Source of the DNA: an uncultured Eubacteriales bacterium
Lineage (GTDB): Bacteria > Bacillota > Clostridia > Oscillospirales > Oscillospiraceae
Reading direction: 5' to 3'
Length of the DNA stretch: 38,966 bases
NCBI GenBank assembly: GCA_900544945.1
Contig: UQXG01000003.1
Coordinates: forward strand, 1-38,966
Part shown: one piece after another, positions 31,093 through 38,886 of the stretch
Layout: each line of letters begins with the position of its first letter
Position numbering within the stretch: the first letter of the stretch is position 1
Program-made: the position numbers and the translations under genes
The notes under the pieces: model-generated
What the model was told of the DNA's origin: nothing
Seen by the model: the letters and a program-made list of their open reading frames with translations, nothing else
The model's database searches: none

Positions 31093-32473
31093 ACTTACCT
31101 CCACCGGCGGTTGCCAGACGCGCCGGATTTTTATATTCTTTCGTAATACGGCTGAGCTCACCGCCCAGAGCCGCAAGACAAATCAAGTTAGGAATGGCCA
31201 TCAGGCCGTTGGCCACTTCCGAGAGCCGCCACACCGCCCGGGTGTCCAGCACTGCCCCCAACACCACCGCCAGCGACTGGGCGGCGACAAATCGGCGCTT
31301 GCCCCGCTCTCCCCAGAGGAAGGCGGCGAACCGGGTGCCATAGTAGCCCCAGCCAAGAATCGTGGCCGTAGCAAAGAGAATCAGGGCCGCCGTGAGAAGA
31401 ACCCCCGCCCAGCTGCCATAGACCTGAGCAAAGGCCGCCTCCGTCAGTGCCCCGCCCACATCAGTCCCATAGGGAACGGGCACGCCGGTGACGAGAATCA
31501 CCAGTGCCGTCAGGGTACAAATCAGGATGGTGTCCAGGAAGACCTCCACAATGCCCATAAGTCCCTGCTCGGAAGGCTCCACATTTTCCGCCCCGGCGTG
31601 GGCGATGGAAGCGGTACCCATGCCCGCCTCGTTGGTGAATACCCCCCGGCTGCAACCCACTTGCAGGGCCGAAAAAGCCGAACCCAATGCCCCGCCGGTG
31701 GCTGCCCTGGGACAAAAAGCCCCGGTGAAAATTGCCTGAAAAGCTCCGGCAATCCGTCCCCGGAAGACCAGAAGCACAACGGCACACATCAGGAGATACC
31801 CTGCCGCGGCAAAAGGCACCAGAAGCTGGGCGGTTTTTCCCACCCGTCTGGCTCCGCCCCGCAGGAGCACCCCCACGGCCAGCGCCATGCCAACGCCCAG
31901 CAGGAGATTGCCCAATATGCCCGGGCTACCGCCAAGGCGGGTCAGAATCCCGTTGCAGCCTGTGACCACCGCGTTGATCTGGGCGGCGTTGCCCACCCCG
32001 AAGGCGGCGAGAATACCAAACAGGCAATAGAGCTTTGCCATGGGACGGAATTTTTCCCCTAAGCCCCGGGTCATGACATACATGGGGCCGCCGGAGAAGC
32101 CTGCCGGGGTTTTTACCCGGTAGCGCACCGCCAGGGCCGTTTCGGAAAATTTTGTGGCCATGCCCAGAAAGCCGCAGACCCACATCCAGAAAATGGCTCC
32201 CGGCCCGCCGAGGCAAATGGCTCCGGCCACGCCCACCAGGTTTCCGGTGCCCACAGTAGCGGCTAACGCCGTGCACAGAGCCTGGAAGGAGGAGACCCCC
32301 TCCTTTTTCTCCGGGAAAACCAGCCGCCGGAAGAAAAGCCTCAGTGCCCGGGGCAGCAGAACCAGCTGGGGAACTCCCAGCCGCACCGTCAGGTACAGAC
32401 CCACCCCCAGAATCAGAAGCATGGCCGGAATCTCCGGCGTTATGCAGCAGGCGTACAAACGTGCATCAGTCAT
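31061..32473 (-). CDS. Sodium:alanine/glycine symporter (AGCS family)
   Basis: 470 residues with about ten membrane helices. AGCS signatures seen: FQALCTALAATVGTGNLVGV near the N-terminus, GGPGAIFWMW, FSGGPMYVM, and SRGVFTNEAGMGTASIAHA in the middle. The family imports alanine or glycine with Na+. The first residues (MTDARLYACCITPEIP) are unusual but the hydrophobic part begins soon after. Its end overlaps the aminotransferase by 32 nt. A weak TTGCAG-17-TAGAGT promoter lies just upstream, near 32482-32510. Confidence 0.93.
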   Translation of the reverse strand: MTDARLYACCITPEIPAMLLILGVGLYLTVRLGVPQLVLLPRALRLFFRRLVFPEKKEGVSSFQALCTALAATVGTGNLVGVAGAICLGGPGAIFWMWVCGFLGMATKFSETALAVRYRVKTPAGFSGGPMYVMTRGLGEKFRPMAKLYCLFGILAAFGVGNAAQINAVVTGCNGILTRLGGSPGILGNLLLGVGMALAVGVLLRGGARRVGKTAQLLVPFAAAGYLLMCAVVLLVFRGRIAGAFQAIFTGAFCPRAATGGALGSAFSALQVGCSRGVFTNEAGMGTASIAHAGAENVEPSEQGLMGIVEVFLDTILICTLTALVILVTGVPVPYGTDVGGALTEAAFAQVYGSWAGVLLTAALILFATATILGWGYYGTRFAAFLWGERGKRRFVAAQSLAVVLGAVLDTRAVWRLSEVANGLMAIPNLICLAALGGELSRITKEYKNPARLATAGGGKYADFHKRKPL

Positions 32474-32534
32474 GGCACCCCCCTACTCTATCACTGTTTA
32501 CCAAAAACTGCAATACAAATTTTCCGTTTTCGAC

Positions 32535-32563
32535 AAAAAAGCAGTCCCCTTGGAAGGGACTGC
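32535..32563 (-). terminator. Terminator of the truA cluster
   Basis: Minus-strand GCAGTCCC pairs with GGGACTGC and is followed by TTTTTT. It lies beyond the repeat that follows the ArsC-like gene. Confidence 0.85.
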
Positions 32564-32625
32564 TTTCGTAAACACAATTTTCTGATGTCAGTAACGCTCA
32601 GGAAAAACGGACATGCAGCTAAAAA

Positions 32626-32671
32626 GCCCTCATCCGCCGCCTGCGGGCGGCACCTTCCCCCAAGGGAAGGC
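32626..32671. repeat. Palindromic intergenic repeat (CCCTCATCCGCC type)
   Basis: GCCCTCATCC then hairpin GCCGCC/GGCGGC, then CCTTCCC/GGGAAGG. Same layout as 22668-22743 and typical of short repeats very common in gut Clostridia. It ends 5 nt from the ArsC-like stop codon. Confidence 0.65.
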
Positions 32672-32676
32672 AGGGA

Positions 32677-33018
32677 TTATTCCCAGGTGGCCCAGATTTC
32701 CGGGCAGTAGCCTACGGTGGCCTGCTTTCCGTTGCGCACCACCGGAGTCTTCATCAGCATGGGATCGTCGAAGACCTTGTCTTCCTTGGCGGTTTTGTCG
32801 TCCATGTACTTCATGAGGGTGATCTCCTGGGACTTCCCCTCCCAGTCGATGAGATTGTCAATGCCGCCCACCGCCCGGAGGACGGAATCAAACTCCCGGC
32901 CGGACATGCCGTATTTTTTCAGGTCGATGGACTGAAAGGGAATCCGCCGCTCCTTGAAATACCGCTCGGCTTTCTTGGTGTCAAAGCACTTGGCTTTTCC
33001 GAAAATCTGAATGTTCAA
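32677..33018 (-). CDS. ArsC/Spx-family thioredoxin-fold protein
   Basis: 113 residues if started at TTG (33018), which has a GGAGGAGG site 6 nt away and shares TTGA with the truA stop; a GTG seven codons earlier would fall before that site. One cysteine is in the active loop: KAKCFDTKKAERYFKERRIP, Cys11 with Thr14 rather than a second Cys. TPVVRNGKQATVGY matches the family's cis-proline region (P-V/I-V/L). Spx and ArsC relatives bind RNA polymerase or reduce arsenate; neither role is proven by the sequence, and the CxxT site argues against CxxC redox-sensing Spx. Confidence 0.85.
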   Translation of the reverse strand: MNIQIFGKAKCFDTKKAERYFKERRIPFQSIDLKKYGMSGREFDSVLRAVGGIDNLIDWEGKSQEITLMKYMDDKTAKEDKVFDDPMLMKTPVVRNGKQATVGYCPEIWATWE

Positions 33019-33749
33019 TACACTACCTCCTCCAGGCACAGACCCTGGGCCGGTGCCAGAAATCCCGCCTGCGCCCGTTTGGCACCGAACAGCTCGGTTA
33101 CGGATTCGGGACTGCGCTGCTGCCTGCCAACCTCTACCAGGGTGCCCGTGAGAATCCGCACCATGTTGTAGAGAAAGCCGTTTCCGGTGAAGCGAAGAAC
33201 GATTTCCTCCCCCTGCCGGGTAACGGTAAGGGCAGTGAGCTCCCGCACCGTGGATTTTTTCATTTTGGGATTGCCGCAGAAGGCGGAAAAATCGTGTCTG
33301 CCCACAAGCAGCGCCCCCGTCCGATTCATAGCCTCCACATCCAGCCTCTCCGGCATCACGGTTACGAACCGGCGTTCAAAAACGCAGGGAGCTTCGCTGT
33401 TCCAGATTCGGTAGACATAGGTTTTTTCCCGGGCGTTCAGCCGGGCATGAAACCGGGGAGATACCTCCCGACAGGAGTATATGCCGATGTCCTCCGGCAG
33501 ATACCGGCGCAGATTTGCCAGTATCTCCGCCGGAGGCATGGGGCTTTCGCAGTGAAAGCTTGCCACCTGCCCCTTGGCGTGAACCCCTGCGTCCGTCCGG
33601 CCGCTGCCGGAAATTTCGATGGGCTCCCCCAGAATCCGGGACAGCGCCGTTTCCAGCTTTCCCTGGATGGTGTCCTCCCTGCCGGGAAGCCGCTGCCAGC
33701 CCCGGTAACGGGTGCCGTCATAGCAGATATCAAGCCGCAGATTCCGCAT
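33015..33749 (-). CDS. truA: tRNA pseudouridine synthase A
   Basis: Makes pseudouridine at positions 38-40 of the tRNA anticodon arm. 244 residues with the family motifs YDGTRYRGWQ at the start, the catalytic Asp53 in GRTDAGVHA, then FHARLNAREKTYVYRIWN, DFSAFCGNPKMKK, FTGNGFLYNMVRI and GLCLEEVVY at the end. It overlaps the upstream 42-codon ORF by 20 nt and the ArsC-like start by 4 nt, so the three appear to be one transcript. Confidence 0.96.
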   Translation of the reverse strand: MRNLRLDICYDGTRYRGWQRLPGREDTIQGKLETALSRILGEPIEISGSGRTDAGVHAKGQVASFHCESPMPPAEILANLRRYLPEDIGIYSCREVSPRFHARLNAREKTYVYRIWNSEAPCVFERRFVTVMPERLDVEAMNRTGALLVGRHDFSAFCGNPKMKKSTVRELTALTVTRQGEEIVLRFTGNGFLYNMVRILTGTLVEVGRQQRSPESVTELFGAKRAQAGFLAPAQGLCLEEVVY

Positions 33750-33858
33750 AGTCCTTCAATTCCTCTCTGGCCTCCCGCTCGCTGTCCGCAGAGAACAGGA
33801 AATTGCCCTTCCAATCGTAAACCTGAATGTGACCCTGAATGTTTCGCAGCTGATACAT
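33730..33858 (-). CDS. Small conserved-looking ORF (42 residues) coupled to truA
   Basis: Reads MYQLRNIQGHIQVYDWKGNF then LFSADSEREAREELKDYAESAA. A GAGGG site lies 9 nt before the ATG; an in-frame ATG two codons earlier is also possible. The stop lies 20 nt inside truA, a typical coupling overlap. Composition is protein-like: a short beta segment (IQVYDWKGNFLFSA) followed by an acidic amphipathic helix. I do not recognise the family. An extended -10 (TGATATACT) near 33896-33904 could serve as promoter for this gene and truA. Confidence 0.6.
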   Translation of the reverse strand: MYQLRNIQGHIQVYDWKGNFLFSADSEREAREELKDYAESAA

Positions 33859-33932
33859 AACCATCGCCCTCACTTTGCTTTCGTTTTCTGGCGATAGTAT
33901 ATCAACACGTCAGTCCAATAAAACGGACCGAT

Positions 33933-34859
33933 TTAAGCTTTTTCGACTTTTTTCAGAATCCAGCCGCCGATATCCTCGAAAATCTCCTGCCGGTTGATTT
34001 CGTTCAGGATTTCGTGGCGGCACAGGGGGTAGATCCGGCAGGCAACATCGGTCATGCCCGCTTTTTTGAACTCGCTGACAGTGCGCTTCACGCCCTTGCC
34101 GTAGCTGCCCACCGGGTCGTCTCCCCCTGCCACAAAGAATACCGGAAGGTCTTTTTTCATAGCCTCCAGGTGAGCCGGCTTTTCAATGTAGGTCAGACCC
34201 TTCATCATCTCCCGGAGAAGTCCCGCCGTAGGGGTAAAGCCGCACATGGGATGGGCGATGTAGGCATCCACGATTTTGGCATCCCGGCTCAGCCAGTCGT
34301 AGGCCGTCCGGGAATGCTCCACCCGCTTGTTGTAGCTGCCAAAGACCAGATTCTCCAAAAAAGCACTGGGCTTATCCTCTCCGTCTTTCCGGCAGACCGC
34401 CTCAATGAACCGGGTCACCGGCGGCAGCAGAGCCGCCGGCTGCCAGCCGGTGCCGCAGATGACGGCGGCGGAAATGCCGCTGTCCGGATATTTGCAGAGA
34501 ATGGTTCTGGCCATGAAGGAACCCATGGAGTGGCCAAAGAGAACATAGGGGATATCCGGATAGGCCGCCTGGGTTTCCCGCAGCAGGGTCATGGTGTCCT
34601 CCACGGCGGTAAACCAGCCGCCGTGGAAGTAGCCCTGGATGCCGTTCTCGCCTACGGACTGGCCGTGACCCATGTGATCCTCGGCAACCACTAAAAAGCC
34701 CAGGCCATTCAGGTAGGCCGCGAATTCGTCATAGCGTTCGATGAACTCGGCAATGCCGTGGACGATCTGAACTACCGCCTTGGGGCTTTCCTCCGGCGTC
34801 CAGCGGCAGCCGTGGATTTTCCCCGCACCCTTGGAGTCGTACCAGAAATCCTCTCTCAT
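33933..34859 (-). CDS. Alpha/beta hydrolase, monoacylglycerol lipase/lysophospholipase-like
   Basis: 308 residues of the Hydrolase_4 (serine aminopeptidase S33) type. Seen: VVQIVHGIAEFIERYDEFA with the oxyanion HG, AEDHMGHGQS, the nucleophile elbow GHSMGS with Ser111, the acid in GGDDPVGS (Asp247 or Asp248), and His282 in CRHEILNE. No signal peptide, so cytoplasmic. It would cleave short or mono-acyl esters; the substrate is a guess. It ends 3 nt before copA would begin to be read on the same strand: copA stop at 34863, this start at 34859, so it probably is cotranscribed with copA. Confidence 0.9.
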   Translation of the reverse strand: MREDFWYDSKGAGKIHGCRWTPEESPKAVVQIVHGIAEFIERYDEFAAYLNGLGFLVVAEDHMGHGQSVGENGIQGYFHGGWFTAVEDTMTLLRETQAAYPDIPYVLFGHSMGSFMARTILCKYPDSGISAAVICGTGWQPAALLPPVTRFIEAVCRKDGEDKPSAFLENLVFGSYNKRVEHSRTAYDWLSRDAKIVDAYIAHPMCGFTPTAGLLREMMKGLTYIEKPAHLEAMKKDLPVFFVAGGDDPVGSYGKGVKRTVSEFKKAGMTDVACRIYPLCRHEILNEINRQEIFEDIGGWILKKVEKA

Positions 34860-34862
34860 AAA

Positions 34863-35060
34863 TCAGCCCACCACTTCGTAGCCAGCGTCCACGATGGCCT
34901 TCTTCACGGCGGCAATGTCAGGGTTGCCGGTGACGGTAACGTTCTTGGCTTTCAGATCGACCACGGCGTCCTCCACCCCGGGAACGGCCTTGCAGACGCT
35001 CTCTACACGGGCCTGGCAGTGGGTGCACATCATACCATTGACAGAAATTACGGTTTTCAT
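34863..35060 (-). CDS. Possible internally started CopZ-like copper chaperone (same frame as copA)
   Basis: From ATG at 35060 to the copA stop: 65 residues, MKTVISVNGMMCTHC..., a complete HMA domain of CopZ size. AAGGAGG lies at 35069-35075, exactly 8 nt upstream, as good as the ribosome site at the main copA start. If used, the same mRNA gives full CopA and free chaperone. The site is visible; its use is inference. Confidence 0.5.
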   Translation of the reverse strand: MKTVISVNGMMCTHCQARVESVCKAVPGVEDAVVDLKAKNVTVTGNPDIAAVKKAIVDAGYEVVG

Positions 35061-37328
35061 TTTTGTTTCCTCCTTAGATTTGACAGCCGGTTTTTCCGAC
35101 TTGGTTTTCTGGAAATAGCGCAGACGCAGGGCGTTTGTCACCACGAACACGCTGCTGAAGCTCATGGCGGCGGCACCCAGCATGGGGCTCAGCTGTATGC
35201 CGAAGGGCAGATACAGCACACCGGCCGCCACGGGAATGCCCAGGGTATTGTAGAAAAATGCCCAGAACAGATTCTGGCGGATATTGCGGATGGTAGCCCG
35301 GCTCAAAGCAATGGCACTGCTCACCGCCGTCAGGTCTCCTCCCATGAGCACCACATCCGCCGCGTCGATGGCAATGTCCGTCCCCGCGCCCACGGCCATG
35401 CCCACGTCCGCGGACATGAGGGCGGGGGCATCGTTGATGCCGTCGCCTACCATCAGCACGTTGTGCCCCTCCTTCTGGAGGCTCTGGACGGCGCCGGCCT
35501 TGTCCCCGGGAAGCACATCGGCGATAACCCGGGAAATCCCCGCCTTCCCGGCAATGACCCCAGCGGTCAGGGCATTGTCTCCGGTGAGCATGACCACCTG
35601 AAGGCCCTGACTCCGGAGGGCATGGACGGCTTCGGCAGAATCCGCTTTCAGCACGTCCGCCGCGGCAATGGCACCCAGATAGCCCTTCTGCGCACTGCCG
35701 AAATACAGCGGGGTCTTTCCCTGGCTTGCCAGCTCCGGAAGTTCGGGAACGGCAATTCCCTGCTCACGCATCAGCTGGGCGTTGCCGCCGAAGCAGCGCA
35801 CCCCGTCAATGGTTGCGGTCACGCCCCGGCCGGGGATGGTCTCAAAATCCGTGATTTCCGGCAGGGGGGCGGTGCCGTACTTCTCCAGAATGGCCTTGGC
35901 GAAGGGATGCTCGGAGGGAGCCTCCAGTCCGGCAGCCAGCCGGAGCAGTTCGTTTTCTCCCAGGGCACCTGGCAGAATGTCCGTGACCTCAGGCCTGCCG
36001 GTGGTCAGGGTACCGGTCTTATCCAGAACCACCGTATCCACCCGGTGCAGGTTTTCCAGTGCCTGGGCATTCTTGAACAGCACGCCCAGCTGAGCGCCCC
36101 GGCCTGTGCCCACCATGATGGCAACAGGCGTTGCCAGTCCCAAGGCACAGGGGCAGGAAATGACCAGCACGGACACCGCGCAGTTCAGGCTGAATTCCAG
36201 TCCGTAGCCCAGAAGCATCCACACGCAGAAGGTCACCGCCGCGATGGCCATGACCACGGGCACGAACACACCGGCGATTTTATCCGCCAGCCGGGCAATG
36301 GGAGCCTTGGAGCCGCCGGCCTGCTCCACCATGTGGATGATCTGCGCCAGGGTGGTATCCTTTCCCACCTTGTCCGCCCGGAATTCCAGATAGCCCTGGG
36401 TGTTGATCGTTGCGGCGCAGACCCTGTCCCCGGGCTCCTTCTCCACGGGAACGCTCTCGCCGGTAAGGGCACTCTGGTCAACGCTGGCCCGGCCGGAGAG
36501 CACCGTGCCGTCCACGGCGATGGCACCGCCGGAGCGGACGATCACCGTGTCGCCCACCTGTACCTGCTCCACGGGAATCGTCATCTCTGCCCCATCCCGG
36601 CGGACAGTGGCGGTTTTGGGGCTTAAATCCATCAGGGAGCGGATGGCATCGCCGGTTTTGCCCTTGGCTCTGGCCTCCAGGAATTTGCCCAGGGTGATGA
36701 GAGTCAGGATCATGGCGGCAGACTCAAAATACAGGTTGTGCAGGTAGTGCTTTACCAGCTCCATGTCCCCATGCCCCAGGCCGTAGGCCATGCGGAAGAG
36801 CGCCGCAATGCCGTAAATCAGCGCCGCCAGGGAGCCCACCGCAATCAGAGAATCCATATTGGGAGAACGGTGATACAGGGCTTTCAGACCCCGGAAATAA
36901 TAGACCCGGTTCAGGTAGACCACAGGGAGCGTCAGAAACAGCTGCAAAAGTCCCGCCACCACAGCGTTTTCCGCACCGTGATACCAGCCGGGAACCGGCA
37001 GACCTGCCATATGACCCATGGTGAAGTACATGAGCACCGCAAGACACGCGGCGGAGCCGATGATCCGGGTCTTCATTTCCTTCATAGGATCCTCCTGGGT
37101 CTTGGGCGCGTCCTTCTTCTCCTCCGGCAGGAAGGCATGATAGCCGGCCTTTTCCACCGCGGCCTCAATGGCCGCCGTCACGGAAGCGTCCGTCACCTCC
37201 GTCTGCATGGAGCCCGCCAGTAGATTCACATCCGCCTGGGTTACTCCGGGCACCGCCCGGGTCACTTTCTCTACCCGGGACGAGCAGGCCGCGCAGGTCA
37301 TGCCCGTCACCGTAAATGTAAGCTTCAT
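34863..37328 (-). CDS. copA: Copper-exporting P1B-type ATPase with N- and C-terminal metal-binding domains
   Basis: 821 residues; pumps Cu(I) out of the cytoplasm. N-terminal HMA domain with GMTCAAC (Cys12, Cys15), eight membrane helices, TGE at 289-291, the copper-path CPC at 392-394, phosphorylated Asp436 in DKTGT, HP in SEHPFAK, GDGINDAP. After the last helices (to about 740) comes a Lys/Glu-rich linker and a second HMA, residues 757-821, with GMMCTHC (Cys768, Cys771), the size of a free CopZ chaperone. Most CopA proteins carry such domains only in front. An AAGGAGG site lies inside the gene just before Met757. The gene starts after its own AAGGAGG site and diverges from the HxlR-type gene. 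Confidence 0.96.
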   Translation of the reverse strand: MKLTFTVTGMTCAACSSRVEKVTRAVPGVTQADVNLLAGSMQTEVTDASVTAAIEAAVEKAGYHAFLPEEKKDAPKTQEDPMKEMKTRIIGSAACLAVLMYFTMGHMAGLPVPGWYHGAENAVVAGLLQLFLTLPVVYLNRVYYFRGLKALYHRSPNMDSLIAVGSLAALIYGIAALFRMAYGLGHGDMELVKHYLHNLYFESAAMILTLITLGKFLEARAKGKTGDAIRSLMDLSPKTATVRRDGAEMTIPVEQVQVGDTVIVRSGGAIAVDGTVLSGRASVDQSALTGESVPVEKEPGDRVCAATINTQGYLEFRADKVGKDTTLAQIIHMVEQAGGSKAPIARLADKIAGVFVPVVMAIAAVTFCVWMLLGYGLEFSLNCAVSVLVISCPCALGLATPVAIMVGTGRGAQLGVLFKNAQALENLHRVDTVVLDKTGTLTTGRPEVTDILPGALGENELLRLAAGLEAPSEHPFAKAILEKYGTAPLPEITDFETIPGRGVTATIDGVRCFGGNAQLMREQGIAVPELPELASQGKTPLYFGSAQKGYLGAIAAADVLKADSAEAVHALRSQGLQVVMLTGDNALTAGVIAGKAGISRVIADVLPGDKAGAVQSLQKEGHNVLMVGDGINDAPALMSADVGMAVGAGTDIAIDAADVVLMGGDLTAVSSAIALSRATIRNIRQNLFWAFFYNTLGIPVAAGVLYLPFGIQLSPMLGAAAMSFSSVFVVTNALRLRYFQKTKSEKPAVKSKEETKMKTVISVNGMMCTHCQARVESVCKAVPGVEDAVVDLKAKNVTVTGNPDIAAVKKAIVDAGYEVVG

Positions 37329-37455
37329 TGGAAATTCCTCCTTCTGCTATTATCGCCGATTTCGGCAGGAAAATCAACCGCAATGTGAATTTCGATTTGA
37401 CGGGAGTCAGAGTGTTCACAATTTATTAACAATTGCTTTTCCCGGTTATGATACT

Positions 37456-37483
37456 ATTTTATCATGCGTTTTCAAAACCGCAA
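37456..37483 (-). promoter_or_regulatory. Candidate promoter of copA
   Basis: Minus-strand TTGCGG (37483-37478), 16-bp spacer, TAAAAT (37461-37456). Confidence 0.55.
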
Positions 37484-37485
37484 GT

Positions 37486-37503
37486 ATGCACTAATTTGTG
37501 CAT
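37486..37503. promoter_or_regulatory. Palindromic operator candidate between copA and the HxlR-type gene
   Basis: ATGCAC-TAATTT-GTGCAT, perfect 6-bp arms. It sits just upstream of the copA -35 and before the regulator's start, the place for an autoregulatory HxlR-type site. A second, AT-rich palindrome (ATGATA...TATCAT) lies near 37448-37465. Confidence 0.5.
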
Positions 37504-37544
37504 TACTATCCAAAAAGATACTGTAAAGAGGTGACCAAGCCTTC

Positions 37545-37943
37545 ATGGAAGAAAAGACCATTTGTCCGGTGGAGACCACCCTGGAGCTCATCGGCGGAAA
37601 ATACAAGGCTCTGATTCTCTGGCATCTGTCCTCCGGCAAACTGCGCTTTTCCGAGCTGCGCAGCCGAATCTCCGGTGCCACCCCGAAAATGCTCACCCAG
37701 CAGCTGCGGGAGCTGGAAAGTCAACAGCTGGTGCACCGGCAGGTGTACCCGGTGATTCCGCCGAAGGTGGAGTATTCCCTGACGGAAACCGGCAGAAGCC
37801 TGATGCCGGTACTGGTTGCCATCCGGGATTGGGGCACGGCGTACCTCCGGAGCAAAGATCAGGAGCCGAACTGCTTTATGATGGGCGAAAAGCCCACCGT
37901 TTCACACCTGTGTGAGCGAGGCTGCCAATGCGCCGCCCACTGA
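37545..37943 (+). CDS. HxlR-family winged-helix regulator with Cys/His tail
   Basis: 132 residues. CPVETTLELIGGKYKALILWHL with Cys7 is the HxlR start; FSELRSRISGATPKMLTQQLRELE is the recognition region and KVEYSLTETGRSL the wing. Beyond the usual end (about 105) the tail adds Cys110, His121, Cys123, Cys127, Cys129 and His132, possible metal or redox ligands. It is transcribed away from copA and may control it; HxlR proteins usually sense aldehydes or thiol stress. An AGAGG site lies about 11 nt before the ATG. degV follows after 23 nt. Confidence 0.88.
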   Translation: MEEKTICPVETTLELIGGKYKALILWHLSSGKLRFSELRSRISGATPKMLTQQLRELESQQLVHRQVYPVIPPKVEYSLTETGRSLMPVLVAIRDWGTAYLRSKDQEPNCFMMGEKPTVSHLCERGCQCAAH

Positions 37944-37966
37944 CACCCCTGGAAAGGAAAGATGCC

Positions 37967-38824
37967 ATGTATAAGATCAAGATTTCAACGGATTCCACCT
38001 CGGATATCCCCGCTTCCTTCCGGCAGGAGCTGAATATCAGCGTCCTGCCTCTGACCATTCTGGCTGACGGCAAGGAATACCGGGACGGCGTGGACATCAC
38101 CCCTCAGGAATTCTACAAGATTCTGGACGAGGCCGAGGTGCTTCCCGTATCCTCTCAGGTTCACGCCTCGGAGTATCTGGAGCTGTACCGGCAGGTTGCC
38201 GAGGAGGGCTACACGGATCTCATCCACGTCAGTCTGAACGGCAAGGGCTCCGGAACCTATCAGGCCGCCGTCATGACCCGGGACATGTTCCGGGAGGAGC
38301 ATCCGGAAGCCAAGCTGAACATCCATATTATCGATTCCAGAACCTACAGCATGGGCTACGGTATGGCTGTGGTGGAGGCGGCTCGGATGGCTCGCAGCGG
38401 CGCTGCCCCGGAGGCCATCATCGCCCACATTGAAGACTGGGTGGCGTACACCCGGCCTGTGTTTGTCCCCATGAATCTGAAATGCGTCAAAAAGTCCGGC
38501 CGGATCTCCCCTGCCGCCGCCTTTGTGGGGGATGCCATCGGCCTGAAGCCTCTGATTACCTTTGAGGACGGCGAGGCCAAAATTCTCTCCAAGGTCAGAG
38601 GCGAGCACAAGGCTATCACCGCTCTTGTGGACATCTGCATGAAGGAGCGCCGTCCGGGCACCAGCTACTGTCTGGTTCACGGCAAGAATCAGGAGACCTT
38701 CGAGCAGCTGAAGGCAGCCTGCGCCCAGGTCATGGATCAGCCTCCCATGGCGGAATACGAGGTTGGCTGCATCATCGGCATCAACACCGGCCCGGATATC
38801 GTCGGTATTCTCTACCGGAAGTAA
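37967..38824 (+). CDS. degV: DegV-family fatty-acid-binding protein
   Basis: 285 residues from the ATG at 37967 (GGAAAGGA upstream); the ATG 13 codons earlier lies in the end of the HxlR-type gene. Motifs: KISTDSTSDIPASF, SLNGKGSGTYQAA, IIDSRTYSMGYGMAV, the PMNLKCVKKSGRIS stretch and GLKPLITFEDGEA. DegV proteins bind fatty acids; the FakB members of the family present them to the FakA kinase for phosphorylation. No fakA is in the window. Ends before a clear terminator. Confidence 0.93.
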   Translation: MYKIKISTDSTSDIPASFRQELNISVLPLTILADGKEYRDGVDITPQEFYKILDEAEVLPVSSQVHASEYLELYRQVAEEGYTDLIHVSLNGKGSGTYQAAVMTRDMFREEHPEAKLNIHIIDSRTYSMGYGMAVVEAARMARSGAAPEAIIAHIEDWVAYTRPVFVPMNLKCVKKSGRISPAAAFVGDAIGLKPLITFEDGEAKILSKVRGEHKAITALVDICMKERRPGTSYCLVHGKNQETFEQLKAACAQVMDQPPMAEYEVGCIIGINTGPDIVGILYRK

Positions 38825-38830
38825 TTTTCC

Positions 38831-38862
38831 AAAAACACAGGGCGAAAGTCCTGTGTTTTTTA
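38831..38862 (+). terminator. Terminator of degV
   Basis: AAAAACACAGG pairs with CCTGTGTTTTT around GCGAAAGT and continues into TTTTTAT. Confidence 0.9.
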
Positions 38863-38886
38863 TCTAAACGGAAAGCTTCCGTTTAT

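Noticed and set aside
34758..36626. 622-codon plus-strand ORF opposite copA
   Set aside because: Antisense shadow caused by GC-biased third positions; no motif or good start.
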